DNA of 64,000 nucleotides from Neobacillus citreus (GCF_018343545.2 NZ_JAGYPE020000013.1:1-64000), one strand, 5' to 3'. Shown: positions 47,153-55,987, numbered from the stretch's first letter. Numbers and translations are program-made. Notes: generated by a model from the sequence alone, not told the origin.

Positions 47153-47342
47153 TTCACTTCCCCCTAAAGACCTTTTTCGCTTATAAATAATATTAATTTA
47201 CCCATTAATCGTCATTTTTATGGGAATTATCATTTAGAAACAGGTGCAAAGTGTTGCCACTGTTTTATTTTTTTGAAGAAAACCTTAATTTTTTTCAAAT
47301 TTCGGAGGAAAATAATTGAAGGATTGACAATGAGGTGAAGAA

Positions 47343-48596
47343 ATGAAAAAAAGGTTTTTGATAGTATTGATATTCCTAATAATAATGCCGAACCTTACGA
47401 GAGCAGAGCCGAGAAGCAACAAGGTGATGGTTGCCTTTGTAAGGGATGGGTTCCTCTGGACAAAGATATATGGAAAGGAAGAAAGAATTACAAAAGAGCC
47501 GGCAAAATATCCATATCCGCCTCAATGGTCCCATGATGGCAAATGGATTGTATATCAAGTCGAACCTAAAGAGAAGCTTAGTCCCAATGTAGAATTCCAG
47601 ACGGAGGTTTGGGTATACAATCTAGAAACGAAAAAACATAAGAGAATAACTCTAGATGGAACTAATCCGAAATGGTCCCCAGTGGAAAACCTTGTTGCAT
47701 TTAAAAGCGGCGGTGTCTTAAATGTCTCGAATCTTGAATCTTTTTATAATATTGCCCTTGGTGTGGGAGACTACAATTGGTTTCCGGATGGACGGTCTTT
47801 CATCACAAGCTCGGGGGCTTCCCTAAGGCCTGATGGATGGACCAATACTATTCTCTACAAGATTGGGCTTGAAAGGAATTTAGACAAAATCACTAGCCTC
47901 ACTAAGAATGTGAACAAGTTTTATACCATTCCCAGTGAATTGAAAAAAGGGAACGTTAGCTTGTTAGCAATTGATGCGACCGATTTTAAATTTTCTCCTG
48001 ATGGAAAATGGATTTCCTTTATGGTCAGCCCTACTGCCTCTTGGTCAATGGACAGCAATTTGGTTTGTGTTATTTCGTCTGATGGGCAAACGTTTGAAGT
48101 TTTAGACGAAATTATTTGGGAAGTGGGGGCACCCAAATGGGCGTTTCAGCAAAATCGGATTGGATATATCGCGGGAGGCGGGAGAATTGTCTCCGGCTTT
48201 AAGAACAAAGATATGAAGGTCACGGACCTGCCTGCCTTTCAAACCACCAGCCTGACACCAGCCCATTTTGCAGAATTAGGCTTCTCTTGGAAGGATGACC
48301 ATTCTCTTTATGTCTCAAGGGTAAAAGAAAGTGAATGGTCAAATAACCCAAAACAGCGGCCTGACCCATCGTTATTTTTTATAAAAATCGGTGATTCATT
48401 ACAGAAACAAATTACCTTTCCGCCAAAGGACTATGGAGATTACGATCCAATATATCTTCCTGCAGCCGGTAAAATAACTTGGCTGCGATATCAGGATATA
48501 GCCATGACAACAAGAGACTTATGGATTTCAGACCCTGATGGTAAAAACGCAAAGGTATGGATTAAAAACGTCGGGGGCTATGATTTTTTTGAGTAA
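47343..48596 (+). CDS. exported TolB-like beta-propeller protein
   Basis: A 417-residue protein with a signal peptide (residues 1-21, basic start and hydrophobic core, cleavage likely after TRA) and repeated WSHDGKWIVYQ, FSPDGKWISFM and WFPDGRSF motifs of WD40-like PD40 propeller blades. It probably works outside the membrane, but binding partners are unknown. The ribosome site is GAGGTGAAG. No tol-pal genes are expected in Firmicutes; this is only a fold likeness. Confidence 0.82.
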   Translation: MKKRFLIVLIFLIIMPNLTRAEPRSNKVMVAFVRDGFLWTKIYGKEERITKEPAKYPYPPQWSHDGKWIVYQVEPKEKLSPNVEFQTEVWVYNLETKKHKRITLDGTNPKWSPVENLVAFKSGGVLNVSNLESFYNIALGVGDYNWFPDGRSFITSSGASLRPDGWTNTILYKIGLERNLDKITSLTKNVNKFYTIPSELKKGNVSLLAIDATDFKFSPDGKWISFMVSPTASWSMDSNLVCVISSDGQTFEVLDEIIWEVGAPKWAFQQNRIGYIAGGGRIVSGFKNKDMKVTDLPAFQTTSLTPAHFAELGFSWKDDHSLYVSRVKESEWSNNPKQRPDPSLFFIKIGDSLQKQITFPPKDYGDYDPIYLPAAGKITWLRYQDIAMTTRDLWISDPDGKNAKVWIKNVGGYDFFE

Positions 48597-48606
48597 AAAA
48601 CTTTGT

Positions 48607-48621
48607 TTATAATTATTATAA
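48607..48621 (+). promoter_or_regulatory. PerR box upstream of dps
   Basis: TTATAATTATTATAA is an exact match to the B. subtilis PerR consensus TTATAATNATTATAA. A further A/T palindrome and a TATAAT (48651-48656) lie between it and the gene. Peroxide induction through PerR is therefore expected. Confidence 0.8.
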
Positions 48622-48688
48622 TTTGGTATTAATTATAATATTATATATGTTATAATTTAAACAGATAGAAAAATAGGAGGAATGCTAA

Positions 48689-49123
48689 ATGACACTAGAA
48701 AAAGTTCTTAACCAACAAATTGCAAACTGGAATGTATTATATACAAAGCTTCACCGTTTTCACTGGTATGTAAAGGGACCTCACTTCTTTACATTACATG
48801 CTAAATTTGAGGAATTATATGACGAAGCCTCAGCAACCATTGATGAATTTGCTGAGCAATTACTTACAATCGGCGGCAGCCCAGTCTCAACCTTGAAGGA
48901 ATATTTGGAAATCGCAACAATCAAGGAAGCTACAGATACTTTGAAAGCTGAGGAAATGGTCCAGTCCATTGTAAAGGATTTCACACAAATCATCGCTGAA
49001 TTACAAGCTGGAATGGAAACAGCTGAACAAAACAATGACGAAGTAACCAGCGACATGTTCTTGGGACTGAAAGGCAAACTTGAGAAACATAACTGGATGT
49101 TAAAAGCCTTTTTAGGTGCATAA
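48689..49123 (+). CDS. dps: Dps/MrgA-family DNA-protecting miniferritin
   Basis: A 144-residue ferritin-fold protein that forms dodecamers storing iron and shielding DNA from peroxide. The ferroxidase signature LHRFHWYVKGPHFFTLHAKF (residues 18-37) and FEELYDEASATIDEFAEQL with the partner Asp and Glu are complete. Sequence is close to B. subtilis MrgA, which is PerR-regulated, agreeing with the PerR box upstream. Confidence 0.94.
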   Translation: MTLEKVLNQQIANWNVLYTKLHRFHWYVKGPHFFTLHAKFEELYDEASATIDEFAEQLLTIGGSPVSTLKEYLEIATIKEATDTLKAEEMVQSIVKDFTQIIAELQAGMETAEQNNDEVTSDMFLGLKGKLEKHNWMLKAFLGA

Positions 49124-49134
49124 TCACATATTTT

Positions 49135-49160
49135 GAAGCATAAGAACCGTCCCCTTGCAT
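49135..49160. repeat. AGAACCGTCCCC-type short intergenic repeat
   Basis: AAGCATAAGAACCGTCCCCT resembles a short motif (GGGGACGGTTCT on the other strand) that I remember as common between genes of Bacillales and Clostridia. Only one copy is seen here. Confidence 0.4.
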
Positions 49161-49162
49161 CA

Positions 49163-49193
49163 AAAAAGCAGCCCGAATTTTAGGCTGCTTTTT
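49163..49193. terminator. bidirectional terminator between dps and ytzG
   Basis: Stem AAAAAGCAGCC / GGCTGCTTTTTT with a short loop. Confidence 0.85.
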
Positions 49194-49913
49194 TCATGTT
49201 ATTTGATAATTTTTTAATAACTCTAGTTCTTCATCTGACAATTCCCGATATTCTCCGAGTTCGATCGTTTCATCCAGCTGCAATGGTCCCATCGATATCC
49301 GCTGTAAATAGACGACTCTTTTGCCCACAGCTTCGAACATTCTTTTCACTTGATGAAATTTCCCTTCGGTAATTGTCAGCTCGATATCTGAGCGGATACC
49401 GGATTTTATGATTTTCAGCTCACCGGGCTTGGTCAAATAGCCATCATCTAGGACAACACCTTTTGCGAAGGCTTTCACATCGTCCTCAGTTACTTCACGA
49501 TCAATAACAGCAAAATAGGTTTTCGGAACATGCTTTTTCGGTGATAGAAGTCGATGCGCCAATTGACCATCATTCGTAATCAACAGCAAGCCCTCTGTAT
49601 CCTTGTCGAGGCGGCCGACAGGAAATGGTTCATACACCTGATCCTCCATCTCCAGTAAATCAATGACGGTTTCATCTACGTTATCCTCTGTTGCAGAAAT
49701 TACTCCTGGAGGCTTGTTCATCATCAAATAGATAAACTCTTTGTATTCAATCACTTCCCCGTTTAATGTCACGGTTTGTGTATTTGGATCCACATGCTGC
49801 TTGGCATCCTTGATGACAACATCATCTACTTTAACAGCACCATTTTTCAGAAGCTGTTTGACTTCCTTACGGCTGCCAAAGCCAAGGTTGGCAAGCATTT
49901 TATCAATTCTCAA
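49194..49913 (-). CDS. ytzG: 16S rRNA pseudouridine synthase, RsuA family (YtzG)
   Basis: A 239-residue enzyme with an N-terminal S4 RNA-binding domain (RIDKMLANLGFGSRKEVKQ) and a catalytic domain with the active-site aspartate in PVGRLDKDTEGLLLITNDG (about residue 100). The start is TTG at 49913, because MRIDKML is the family N-terminus and GGAGAAAAG precedes it. It overlaps the end of ytgP by 11 bases. Confidence 0.92.
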   Translation of the reverse strand: MRIDKMLANLGFGSRKEVKQLLKNGAVKVDDVVIKDAKQHVDPNTQTVTLNGEVIEYKEFIYLMMNKPPGVISATEDNVDETVIDLLEMEDQVYEPFPVGRLDKDTEGLLLITNDGQLAHRLLSPKKHVPKTYFAVIDREVTEDDVKAFAKGVVLDDGYLTKPGELKIIKSGIRSDIELTITEGKFHQVKRMFEAVGKRVVYLQRISMGPLQLDETIELGEYRELSDEELELLKNYQIT

Positions 49914-51534
49914 CAGCTTTTCTCCTTCCAAATAATTTTAATTTGGATAGTAAACGGTCTACTCTATTTCCAAATAAGCGGCGGGCCAGACCCGATTTTA
50001 CTCCAAGGTAAAAATAAATACCAGCGCCAACCCCTGCACTTATTAAAATGATGGCCACAGATTGAAGCTTTGATTCCGGTGATAAAAATAACAATAAAAA
50101 TCGATAAACAACCTCGGTGCCGACCCACATCAGTCCGGCAAAAATGGCAATCAATAAGCTTCTCCGCCAAACCAGCCGGAACGGATATTTGGCAAATTTC
50201 TTAATGATAATGATATTAATGATTATGGAGGCTGTGTAGCCAAGTGTTGTTGCCAACACCGCCCCTTTTATTTCCATCAGCTCAATCAGGGGTATATTTA
50301 AGGTTAATTTGATTAATAAGCCGACAAGCAAACTCAATATCGTAAAGCGCTGTTCATTGATTCCCTGCAGGATTGCGGCTGTTACAGAGTAAAGCGAAAA
50401 CAATATCGCAACAGGAGCATATGTGCTTAAAACTCCCGCGCCCAATAAATTATGTTCATAAAACGCCGTATAGACAGGCTCAGCCAGCAAAGAAAGACCG
50501 ATTGCTGCCGGCAACGTCAAAAACAAAAGCACTTGAAAGGTTTGGTTCAACTGATGATTTAAACTTTTTCGATTCCCCTCCACAAACGCCTTTGTGATGC
50601 TTGGGACAAGCGCTAAAGAAAAGCCTATAGCCAACGAAACAGGGATAATGACGATTTTATGCGATTCAAAATTCAAAATAGAAAAATAATCTTCCGCCAC
50701 TTTTGCCTTTCCGATGGCAGCCATGGCCTTCGTAAAGGTAAATTGATCAATTGCTTGAAACAATGGATTAGCAATTCCAACCAGCACAAACGGGAAAGCA
50801 GAAATAAAGATTTCCTTGTAAATTTCCTTTAGTGATATATGTATTGTGCCTTTGTCATGGGTTAGAAGTTCGTCCAAATGCGGCTTTCGTTTATACCAAT
50901 ACCAAAATAAAACGAGCAAGCCCCCGATAGCCCCGGTAAAGGCGGCAAAGGTTGCAACACTGACGGCGGTAACCATTTTTCCATGAAAAACTTGAAGGAC
51001 GATATAGGCTCCCAAAAGCGTAAAGGTAATCCTGACGATTTGTTCGATTACCTGAGAAAGAGCCGAAGGGCCCATTGATTGATGGCCCTGAAAATAGCCT
51101 CTAATGAGACTCATAAATGGAACCACTATTAAGGCAAAGCTGACTGCTCGCATGACAGTGGTAACATTTCCTATGTTTGCTTTTTCATCACCTATACTCA
51201 TTTCCGCTAAAACGGGTGCAGCAATATACATTACCAAGAAGGCGGCAAAACCAGTTGCCAGCATGATCACTAAGCCAGATTTAAACAGCTTCCTGCCAAC
51301 CGCATACTCTTCGAGTGCATTATATTTGGAAATAAATTTAGAAACAGCCAGCGGAACTCCGGCCGTTGCAATACTGATAAAAATGGTATATGGGACATAC
51401 GAAAATTGGTAAAGAACTGTCCCTTCCCGGCCAACTATTTGAAAGAATGGAATAACATAAATAAGTCCGAGAATTTTTGAAAGAATCGTTCCAACCGTTA
51501 ATATAAAGGTTCCTCTTAATAGCTTAGATTGCAT
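49903..51534 (-). CDS. ytgP: polysaccharide biosynthesis / lipid flippase family protein YtgP
   Basis: A 543-residue membrane protein with about fourteen helices of the MOP (MATE/MurJ) superfamily. LRGTFILTVGTILSKILGL at the N-terminus and RGYFQGHQSMGPSALSQ are typical of the YtgP/SpoVB branch. YtgP-type proteins have been linked to lipid II flipping. ytzG follows with an overlap, so the pair is cotranscribed. Confidence 0.9.
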   Translation of the reverse strand: MQSKLLRGTFILTVGTILSKILGLIYVIPFFQIVGREGTVLYQFSYVPYTIFISIATAGVPLAVSKFISKYNALEEYAVGRKLFKSGLVIMLATGFAAFLVMYIAAPVLAEMSIGDEKANIGNVTTVMRAVSFALIVVPFMSLIRGYFQGHQSMGPSALSQVIEQIVRITFTLLGAYIVLQVFHGKMVTAVSVATFAAFTGAIGGLLVLFWYWYKRKPHLDELLTHDKGTIHISLKEIYKEIFISAFPFVLVGIANPLFQAIDQFTFTKAMAAIGKAKVAEDYFSILNFESHKIVIIPVSLAIGFSLALVPSITKAFVEGNRKSLNHQLNQTFQVLLFLTLPAAIGLSLLAEPVYTAFYEHNLLGAGVLSTYAPVAILFSLYSVTAAILQGINEQRFTILSLLVGLLIKLTLNIPLIELMEIKGAVLATTLGYTASIIINIIIIKKFAKYPFRLVWRRSLLIAIFAGLMWVGTEVVYRFLLLFLSPESKLQSVAIILISAGVGAGIYFYLGVKSGLARRLFGNRVDRLLSKLKLFGRRKAVEN

Positions 51535-51728
51535 AGAATCCCTTCCTGCTTGCAGAAATACGTGCGCATTCGTTTAGAAAAAAATTCGACTTTTTTTGCA
51601 CACTATTGATAGTTTACAACTTCTTCTCCCTCGATGCTACTCACAACCAAAGCAAATTTGTGAAAAGTCGTTTATTTTCCTTATGTTATGCTTATAATGA
51701 AGTGAATATATTTTAAGTTGGTGTATAT

Positions 51729-53003
51729 ATGGAATTTGATTGTATAGTCATAGGCGGCGGGCCATCCGGACTAATGGCAGCCATCGCCGCAGGGGAAAAA
51801 GGCGCTAAGGTGCTGTTAATTGATAAAGGAGACAAGCTTGGCCGAAAGCTGGCCATTTCCGGAGGCGGCCGCTGCAATGTCACAAACCGCCTGCCTGTTG
51901 AAGAAATTATTAAGCATATTCCCGGAAACGGCAAGTTTTTATATAGTGCTTTTTCGATATTTAATAATGAAGATATCATTCGTTTCTTTGAAGGGTTGGG
52001 AATTACCTTAAAGGAAGAAGACCATGGGCGGATGTTTCCGGTAACAGACAAAGCCCAATCAGTCGTCGATGCACTGTTATCTCAATTAGAAAAATTACAG
52101 GTCAAAATTTTTAAAAATTGCGCTGTCGCCGAGGTCTTATATGAAAATGGACAAACCGCAGGAGTCCTGTTAAGGGACGGACAAACGATTGCCGCGAAAT
52201 CGGTTGTAATTGCAGTCGGGGGCAAATCCGTTCCGCATACAGGGTCAACCGGGGATGGCTATGCCTGGGCCGAGAAAGCTGGCCATAATATTACAGATTT
52301 ATTCCCTACCGAAGTGCCAGTAACTTCCGCTGAGTCTTTTATTAAAAATAAAACCCTCCAAGGTTTGTCACTCCGGGATATTGAATTAAGTGTATTGAAC
52401 CCAAAAGGGAAACCCTTGATTTCCCACCGTATGGACATGATTTTTACCCATTTCGGAATCAGCGGGCCAGCCGTTCTGCGCTGCAGCCAGTTTATTGTCA
52501 AGGCGATGAAAAAGTGGAATTTAACACAGGTAACCATGAGTCTTGATGCTCTCCCTGACCGCAACGAGGAAGAGATTTTTCAAGAGATGATGAAGCTTGT
52601 AAAAGCCGAACCGAAAAAAAGCATCAAAAATACGTTTAAAGGATTATTGCCTGAACGGTACCTGTTATTTCTGCTCGAACAAAACGAGATTGATACTTCG
52701 GCACAGGGCGGAACGATTGCTCACGAAAAAATCCGCAGTTTCGCTAAGAACTGCAAGCAGTTCGAATTTAAAGTGAATGGAACGCTCTCAATCGAAAAGG
52801 CATTTGTCACCGGCGGGGGGGTCTCTGTCAAAGAAATAGACCCAAAAACAATGGGATCGAAACTTATGGATGGTTTATATTTTTGCGGAGAAATCCTTGA
52901 TATCCACGGATATACAGGTGGATATAATATTACCTCTGCACTTGTGACCGGGAGACTTGCAGGGACCAACGCTGCCCTCTCTGCCAAAAAACAATGGGCC
53001 TGA
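51729..53003 (+). CDS. ytfP: NAD(P)/FAD-dependent oxidoreductase, HI0933/YtfP family
   Basis: A 424-residue flavoprotein. The FAD-binding GxGxxG is in [18 protein letters not shown] at the N-terminus, followed by [20 protein letters not shown] and the C-terminal [13 protein letters not shown]. The family (BaiN-like) has no firmly known cellular role. It is divergent from ytgP. Confidence 0.9.
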   Translation: MEFDCIVIGGGPSGLMAAIAAGEKGAKVLLIDKGDKLGRKLAISGGGRCNVTNRLPVEEIIKHIPGNGKFLYSAFSIFNNEDIIRFFEGLGITLKEEDHGRMFPVTDKAQSVVDALLSQLEKLQVKIFKNCAVAEVLYENGQTAGVLLRDGQTIAAKSVVIAVGGKSVPHTGSTGDGYAWAEKAGHNITDLFPTEVPVTSAESFIKNKTLQGLSLRDIELSVLNPKGKPLISHRMDMIFTHFGISGPAVLRCSQFIVKAMKKWNLTQVTMSLDALPDRNEEEIFQEMMKLVKAEPKKSIKNTFKGLLPERYLLFLLEQNEIDTSAQGGTIAHEKIRSFAKNCKQFEFKVNGTLSIEKAFVTGGGVSVKEIDPKTMGSKLMDGLYFCGEILDIHGYTGGYNITSALVTGRLAGTNAALSAKKQWA

Positions 53004-53025
53004 TTCTTTATATCAGGCCCGGTAA
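52994..53025. terminator. bidirectional terminator between ytfP and cse60
   Basis: Stem GGGCCTGAT / ATCAGGCCC overlapping the ytfP stop codon. Confidence 0.7.
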
Positions 53026-53198
53026 ATAATCATCGCCGAAAAACAATAAATCTGATCTTCCTCCTCATCTTCCTGAAATGCCGCAACATTATATTTAATA
53101 TCCAAGAGACTCTTATCATCCAAACCTCTTAAAAAGCTATTCATTTCTTTCTCCAAATCCTTCTCATGCTCACGGTCAAACAGCTTTACCTGAATCAT
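53013..53198 (-). CDS. cse60: Cse60-like sporulation protein
   Basis: A 61-residue protein beginning MIQVKLFDREHEKDLEKEMN and ending in IYCFSAMIIYRA, matching the Cse60 family (DUF2758). In B. subtilis cse60 is transcribed by sigma E in the mother cell. Its role is unknown. The upstream GGAGAG is a fair ribosome site. Confidence 0.75.
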   Translation of the reverse strand: MIQVKLFDREHEKDLEKEMNSFLRGLDDKSLLDIKYNVAAFQEDEEEDQIYCFSAMIIYRA

Positions 53199-53343
53199 TG
53201 GGCTCTCCCTTTCTTTTTTTTTATCATTATGACCATTTTTTCAAAATTTTAAAAATTAACTTCCGCTAAAAATTAAGATGAAGTTAAGGTTAAGCCTATA
53301 CACTTCTTTTTGTAGGTTGTTAGTTCAGAAAGGAGAGATTCAC

Positions 53344-53763
53344 TTGGATAAAAAACAAAAGATCTCCTGGGGAGTTAGCTTTGGGAGTTTAGCATTAGTA
53401 GCAGGAATGATGTCATATCTAGGATTTTCAAACGGCAGCAATCTATTTACCGCGAATCAGGGGGCTGCCGCGCAGCAGCAGGATGGGTCCGGAAACCAGC
53501 CACAGCAATTTGGAAGCCAATCTGGGCAGGGAGAGGACAGCTTTGGATCCCAATCCCAAGATGGGCAAGGAAGCTTTGGATTCCGGCATGGCCATGACCG
53601 TTTTGGCGGGGATTATTCCGGACAAACAAACGGAGATAATGGCTCCCTTGACTCCAGCAGCGGGTTCTCTTCAGATGACAACGGGCAAAATCAATTTTCA
53701 TCAAATAGCGACTCTGGATTTGGGCATCATGGCGGCTTTGACACGACGACAGGTGGCACCTGA
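53344..53763 (+). CDS. membrane-anchored Gln/Gly/Ser-rich protein with C-terminal DTTTGGT
   Basis: A 139-residue protein with a basic start (MDKKQK), one transmembrane helix (about residues 8-28) and a low-complexity tail rich in Q, G, S, D and H, which should face outward. The last seven residues are DTTTGGT, close to the ApbE flavinylation motif D-x-x-(S/T)-G-A-(S/T) with Ala replaced by Gly. No FMN-binding fold is present. The start is TTG at 53344 behind AGAAAGGAG. It precedes apbE and a ferric-reductase-like gene. A flavin-carrier role is inference. Confidence 0.72.
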   Translation: MDKKQKISWGVSFGSLALVAGMMSYLGFSNGSNLFTANQGAAAQQQDGSGNQPQQFGSQSGQGEDSFGSQSQDGQGSFGFRHGHDRFGGDYSGQTNGDNGSLDSSSGFSSDDNGQNQFSSNSDSGFGHHGGFDTTTGGT

Positions 53764-53786
53764 TATTTAACTATCAATTTAACTCG

Positions 53787-54650
53787 ATGAGTACTACCGT
53801 TAAAATTGCCATTAGCTATGAGCTTCCTAACCATGATTTGAGCTTAATCTATCAGCTATTTGAATTAATTGAAAAAACCTGCAGCCGCTTTAGAAGTGAC
53901 AGTGAGTTGTCCCTTTTAAACAGGCAAATTGAAAAGGAGGCCATTGTCTCATCTGAAATGTTTTCGATTTTAACGGAAGCGGATAAATTTTTCTGGGAGT
54001 CAAATGGAATCTTCAATCCAGGAATTTTATCTGCTCTTGAAACAAATGGATATAATCAATCTATTGAATTTGTCAGAGGTCAAGATATGGACCTGCCTCT
54101 AGATGCTATCGGGGTAACATCCCAGCCATTTAAGTTAAACCAGGGCCGGCAGGCGGTTACGCTGCACACGAGAATCGACCTTGGCGGCATTGCGAAGGGG
54201 TGGGTGATTGACCGTGCCGCTGAAATACTCGAACAATATGGCTATGGATTCATCAATGTTGGCGGCGACATGCGAATTTTTGGAACACTGCCCCGCCCGC
54301 TGAACATCGGGATTGAACATCCAATGAATCTATCCAATATGATTTCATCTGTTCAGGTTCAAGAAGGGGCCATCGCCACTTCTACTTCCGCAAAGCGAAA
54401 GTGGTTTGTAAATGGAGAATTAAAGCACCATTTAATTGATACAAGAACAGGTCATTCATCCGAAAGTTCCATTATTTCCGCCACTATCACTGCCCCGACT
54501 GCTATAGAAGCGGATGTTTGGGCTAAAATCATCCTTTTAATTGGGGAAAAGGACGGACCGGGAAAGGTTTTGGAAAAAGGACTTGGAGCCATTTTAATCA
54601 ATCAAAATTGCGGCATCTGGAAAGGAGGAAGTTTGTATGGAAATGTTTGA
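53787..54650 (+). CDS. apbE: ApbE-type FAD:protein FMN transferase
   Basis: A protein of about 287 residues that should attach FMN to Ser/Thr of target proteins. It has RIDLGGIAKGWVIDRAAEI (about residue 127), INVGGDMRIFG, HLIDTRTGHSS and AIEADVWAKI, all in the family order. The ATG at 53787 has no ribosome site, and the codons before it read FNS, so FNSMSTTV matches the F-x-x-M-G-T motif. Translation may therefore begin upstream, perhaps at CTG 53760, which overlaps the previous stop. There is no signal peptide and no room for one: an in-frame stop lies at 53739. Confidence 0.9.
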   Translation: MSTTVKIAISYELPNHDLSLIYQLFELIEKTCSRFRSDSELSLLNRQIEKEAIVSSEMFSILTEADKFFWESNGIFNPGILSALETNGYNQSIEFVRGQDMDLPLDAIGVTSQPFKLNQGRQAVTLHTRIDLGGIAKGWVIDRAAEILEQYGYGFINVGGDMRIFGTLPRPLNIGIEHPMNLSNMISSVQVQEGAIATSTSAKRKWFVNGELKHHLIDTRTGHSSESSIISATITAPTAIEADVWAKIILLIGEKDGPGKVLEKGLGAILINQNCGIWKGGSLYGNV

Positions 54651-55167
54651 GTGGTACCTAATACGTACGACCGGAACTATTGCCTATGTATTGCTTTACT
54701 TGTCTGTCATGATTGGTCTTTACACACAAGTACAAAAAAAACGAAAGCAAAAAATTGCTATACCTTTAATCTGGCATGAGTCGTTGTCCAACTGGGCTTT
54801 TATCCTTACTTTAGGACATGTCGTCATTACACTTATTGATCAGTATATGTCATTTCAGTGGTTCGATGTGCTGATTCCATTTCAAACAGACTATCAGCCA
54901 ATCCCAATGGCACTAGGCATACTTGCCCTCTACTTCTTGATTTTAACCATAGTAACATCAAAGGCCCGGAAAGCAATCGGCTATCAGGCTTTCCGAAAAG
55001 TACATGCTTTAAACCCGATTTTATATATTTTTACAACCATGCATGGACTCATGATGGGTACAGATTTTCAAGGAATTATTGTAGCAGCAGTAAACCTTCT
55101 TCCATTTATGTTTTTTGGGATTTTGCTATTAAAGGGGAAAAAGGAACTTGATGCTTCACACTTATAA
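54637..55167 (+). CDS. ferric-reductase-like transmembrane haem protein
   Basis: A 176-residue membrane protein with about five to six helices. Two His pairs, H47/H61 and H123/H136, are spaced 14 and 13 residues on two helices, as in the bis-haem core of ferric reductase/NOX and YedZ proteins. No NAD- or FAD-binding domain follows, so electrons must come from another donor such as quinol. Its start overlaps apbE by 14 bases behind AAAGGAGGAAG, so the two are coupled. Confidence 0.8.
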   Translation: MEMFEWYLIRTTGTIAYVLLYLSVMIGLYTQVQKKRKQKIAIPLIWHESLSNWAFILTLGHVVITLIDQYMSFQWFDVLIPFQTDYQPIPMALGILALYFLILTIVTSKARKAIGYQAFRKVHALNPILYIFTTMHGLMMGTDFQGIIVAAVNLLPFMFFGILLLKGKKELDASHL

Positions 55168-55263
55168 AAAAACCGATTCCAAATTGGAATAACGAGTTTA
55201 CTTTAGAGGTGATTTTTTTGAAACATAAGAAGTCTTATCCTTAATTGAGTAACTAGTGATAAT

Positions 55264-55455
55264 AATAAGCGAAGATTTTTCCGCTAAATGGAGAATAGGG
55301 CTCATTCCGGCGTAAATAAGGGAAGTTTTTCCGCTTAAACAAAGCAAAATCCCCAATACTAAGGTTTTTTGAGTCAATAGGGGAAATTTCTACGCCTATT
55401 TAAGTTATTCTTAATCTTATTTGCTAATTAAGGGAAATTTCTCCTCTTATTTATC
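55264..55455. repeat. degenerate hairpin array, about 51-bp spacing, four units
   Basis: Units of the form TAAGGGAAGTTTTTCCGCTTA occur near 55264, 55315, 55376 and 55427; the GAAG/GAAA cores are spaced 51, 61 and 51 bases. The first two carry complementary arms (AGCG/CGCT, AAG/CTT) and the later two are weaker. Confidence 0.6.
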
Positions 55456-55510
55456 AAACTCTGTCTAATGAACTTGTACAACTTACGGTTGCTTTTGTCA
55501 GATAAATAAA

Positions 55511-55547
55511 AATAAGGCTTAGAGATATTTTCATCTCAAAGCCTTAT
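55511..55547 (-). terminator. terminator of ytwF
   Basis: Stem ATAAGGCTT..AGAT / ATCT..AAGCCTTAT; the A-rich left flank gives a T-run on the minus strand. Confidence 0.65.
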
Positions 55548-55563
55548 GGACTGTGCAATATAC

Positions 55564-55622
55564 TGTGATTTGTGTTGTGAAAAATTATGTGATTTGCTAT
55601 GTGGTTAGGGTTGTGATTTACC
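55564..55622. repeat. short tandem repeat, 24-bp period, three units
   Basis: TGTGATTT occurs at 55564, 55588 and 55612, exactly 24 bases apart, in otherwise unremarkable noncoding sequence. Confidence 0.6.
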
Positions 55623-55663
55623 GTTTTGCACCTCACAAGTAAACCTGTCAAAATTGGAATCGG

Positions 55664-55969
55664 TTATTCTGTTTCACCCGTCCACTCAAGCATGCCGCCG
55701 ACCATGTTGCGAACCTTATATCCTTGCTCCTGCAGGTAATGGCAGACATTACCGCTGCGGCCGCTGGAACGGCAGATAAATATATATTCTTTGTCTTTAT
55801 CAAAGTAATCGAGATGTACCGGGATATCGCCCATTTTGATATGCTTGGCACCTGGAATCATGCCCATAGCAACCTCGTGGTCTTCCCTGACATCCACCAT
55901 TTCAGGCTTTTCTCCTGCTTCAAGCTTCTTTTTCAATTCCTCAGTAGTGATTGTTTTGATTTCTTCCAT
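55664..55969 (-). CDS. ytwF: rhodanese-like protein YtwF
   Basis: A 101-residue single rhodanese domain. The active-site loop is FICRSSGRSGNVC (about residue 66) with the sulfur-carrying Cys; MVDVREDHEVAMG and NMVGGMLEW are also typical. It may act in sulfur transfer. The start is the ATG at 55969, nine bases after GGGG. It follows leuS. Confidence 0.9.
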   Translation of the reverse strand: MEEIKTITTEELKKKLEAGEKPEMVDVREDHEVAMGMIPGAKHIKMGDIPVHLDYFDKDKEYIFICRSSGRSGNVCHYLQEQGYKVRNMVGGMLEWTGETE

Positions 55970-55987
55970 TTTATCCATCCCCTTCAA

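Larger units (their letters stand above)
55171..55665. repeat. inverted-repeat-flanked intergenic segment with decayed structure
   Basis: AACCGATTCCAA at 55171 and its inverse TTGGAATCGGTT ending at 55665 flank about 480 noncoding bases. The left copy is also locally palindromic (ATTCCAAATTGGAAT). The segment holds two short-repeat arrays and a terminator; no gene is visible. Confidence 0.45.
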
